Position numbers and translations under genes: made by a program
Source: Pseudomonadota bacterium
GTDB lineage: Bacteria; Pseudomonadota; Alphaproteobacteria; Acetobacterales; Acetobacteraceae
NCBI GenBank assembly: GCA_021826565.1
Contig: JAKAZJ010000121.1
Span: forward strand, 1-6,412
Direction of reading: 5' to 3'
DNA: 6,412 nucleotides
The notes under the pieces: model-generated
Databases searched by the model: none
What the model saw: only the letters and a program-made list of their open reading frames with translations
Told to the model about the DNA's origin: nothing
In this document: positions 5,543 through 6,412 of the stretch, one piece after another
Numbering within the stretch: position 1 is the stretch's first letter
How the letters are laid out: every line of letters starts with the position of its first letter

Positions 5543-6361
5543 ATGTCCGCCCCCGCCGAACTGCCCGAATCCCACGCCACCGGCGCCATCGCCGCGATCT
5601 TCGCCGAGCTGCGCCGCCTGACCGGCGTGCCGTATGTCTCCTCGATCTACCGCCATCTCGCGACCATGCCGGGGATGCTGGAATGGACCTGGGAGGCGCT
5701 CGGCCCGGGCTTCGCTTCCGGCGCACTGCAAGACGCAGGGGCGGCAATCGCCGCCGGCGTGCGGGTTGCACCGGCCGCGCCGATCGCGGCTACTTCCCTG
5801 GCGGGCTGGGGCGTGGACGCGGCGGCCCTGGCATCGATCCGCGCCGCCTGCGCGGGCTTCGTCCGGGTGGCGCCGGTCAACCTGGTGACCGGCGCCTGCC
5901 TCGGTCCCCGGCTGACGGGAGAGAGGATGGGCGGCGCGGGGTTTGCGCCCGGCTGGACCCCGCCGCTGTCCCTGCCGGCGGTGCCGCCGACCGCCGATCC
6001 CGCCACCCTGTCGGAAGCGACGCGCGCGCTGCTCGATCGTCTGGCCACCGATGACGGGACGGCGCGCTTCGTTCCCGGCCTTTATCGCCAGCTCGCGCAC
6101 TGGCCCGGCCTGCTCGCCTGGGTGGCGGAGACGGTCGCGCCCCGCCTCACCGCACCCGAAACGCTGGCCGCCGCCGATGCCCTGCGCGCCGCCGCCGCCC
6201 GAGAAGCCGCCCGCATCCTGCCCCGCCTGCCGCCCTGCCCACCGGCGCCGCTGGATGCCCCGACGCTCGCCGCGGTCCGCCGCGCAATCGCCCGCTACGC
6301 CCGCACCAGCCCCGAGCTGACCCTGTTCGGCCGGCTGATCGGGGAGGCGTTGCCGCGGTAG
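5543..6361 (+). CDS. DehI-family (halocarboxylic acid dehydrogenase/dehalogenase-like) protein of two homologous halves
   Basis: A 272-residue, alanine-rich, mainly helical protein without signal peptide or evident membrane segments. It is built from two related halves. IYRHLATMPGMLEWTWEAL (35-53) matches LYRQLAHWPGLLAWVAETV (180-198), and LASIRAACAGFVRVAPVNLV (96-115) matches LAAVRRAIARYARTSPELTL (242-261). This pseudo-dimer layout, with the YR-x-LA-x2-PG-x-L core and the PVNLV segment (N113), fits the DehI/group I 2-haloacid dehalogenase family, whose P. putida PP3 member is about 296 residues. DehI hydrolyses both enantiomers of 2-haloacids using an aspartate (Asp189) in the second half. 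By my eye alignment that position is leucine here (GLYRQLA), so dehalogenase activity is doubtful. Many such short family members are uncharacterised. Preceded by AGAGGAA; divergent from ampG; a hairpin follows the stop. Confidence 0.72.
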   Translation: MSAPAELPESHATGAIAAIFAELRRLTGVPYVSSIYRHLATMPGMLEWTWEALGPGFASGALQDAGAAIAAGVRVAPAAPIAATSLAGWGVDAAALASIRAACAGFVRVAPVNLVTGACLGPRLTGERMGGAGFAPGWTPPLSLPAVPPTADPATLSEATRALLDRLATDDGTARFVPGLYRQLAHWPGLLAWVAETVAPRLTAPETLAAADALRAAAAREAARILPRLPPCPPAPLDAPTLAAVRRAIARYARTSPELTLFGRLIGEALPR

Positions 6362-6365
6362 CGCC

Positions 6366-6395
6366 GCGTGTGCTACTGGCCGGTAGCGATCACGC
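6366..6395 (+). terminator. Two-part hairpin after the DehI-like gene, possible terminator
   Basis: Five bases after the TAG stop, GCGTG (6366-6370) can pair with CACGC (6391-6395), and inside it GCTAC (6372-6376) pairs with GTAGC (6383-6387), with a small asymmetric internal loop. The inner part GCTACTGGCCGGTAGC is nearly a full palindrome. No T-run follows. Position suggests a transcript end; the right arm is part of the 12-bp direct repeat noted separately. Confidence 0.4.
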
Positions 6396-6412
6396 CGCAA
6401 TAGCGATCACGC
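6384..6412. repeat. 12-bp direct repeat at 17-bp period, cut by window end
   Basis: TAGCGATCACGC occurs at 6384-6395 and again at 6401-6412, separated by 5 bp, and the second copy ends exactly at the window boundary. The flanking bases differ to the left, so the visible unit is 12 bp, but it may be longer or continue as a tandem array outside. It is non-coding here. It could be a duplicated hairpin arm, a short tandem repeat or binding sites. Confidence 0.5.

Noticed and set aside
5460..5771. N-terminal extension of AmpG by 104 codons
   Set aside because: The extension is arginine-rich and not membrane-like, overlaps the DehI-like coding sequence, and the start at 5459 has an AGGA site.
5456..6400. 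Minus-strand open frame (314 codons) antisense to the DehI-like gene
   Set aside because: Low-complexity Gly/Arg/Gln-rich product. The plus strand has a good ribosome binding site and internally repeated protein sequence.

Overview
The window is GC-rich bacterial chromosome that looks densely coding. G/C fills most wobble positions, gaps are short, and two gene junctions overlap by 4 bp. Protein similarities (an FlhA C-terminus of alphaproteobacterial type, a eukaryotic-type NADP isocitrate dehydrogenase, a short AmpG, a DehI-family protein) suggest a flagellated, high-GC alphaproteobacterium, perhaps Rhodospirillales/Acetobacteraceae. That placement is inferred from protein character and not from a marker gene. 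I see no rRNA, tRNA, CRISPR array, insertion sequence or phage gene.

Layout: (1) positions 1-256, plus strand, the last 84 codons of flhA, the flagellar export gate; (2) 285-1505, minus strand, complete icd, convergent with flhA across a 28-bp gap that holds a GC hairpin; (3) 1506-1656, a 151-bp marR-icd spacer with two perfect hairpins and a weak possible icd promoter; (4) 1657-2067, minus strand, a MarR-family regulator; (5) 2090-4194, plus strand, lutB-lutC, an ATGA-coupled pair for the iron-sulfur/LUD L-lactate oxidation system, divergent from marR with only 22 bp between start codons; (6) 4191-5459, minus strand, an AmpG-like muropeptide permease whose stop codon interlocks with that of lutC; (7) 5460-5542, an 83-bp divergent spacer; (8) 5543-6361, plus strand, a DehI-family protein made of two homologous halves; (9) 6362-6412, a hairpin and a 12-bp direct repeat cut by the window edge.

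The one clear functional unit is marR/lutBC. A local MarR protein probably controls lutBC, and its binding site is likely to lie in the tiny intergenic region or inside the 5' end of marR, where the best -10-like element and a small inverted repeat are found. lutA, the usual first gene of lutABC, is missing here: marR lies directly upstream and ampG directly downstream. icd is TCA-cycle housekeeping, AmpG belongs to cell-wall recycling, and the DehI-like protein has no evident link to its neighbours. I found no clearly new system. The most unusual points are the LutA-less, MarR-linked lut locus, the compressed divergent start region, and a DehI-like protein that seems to lack the catalytic aspartate.
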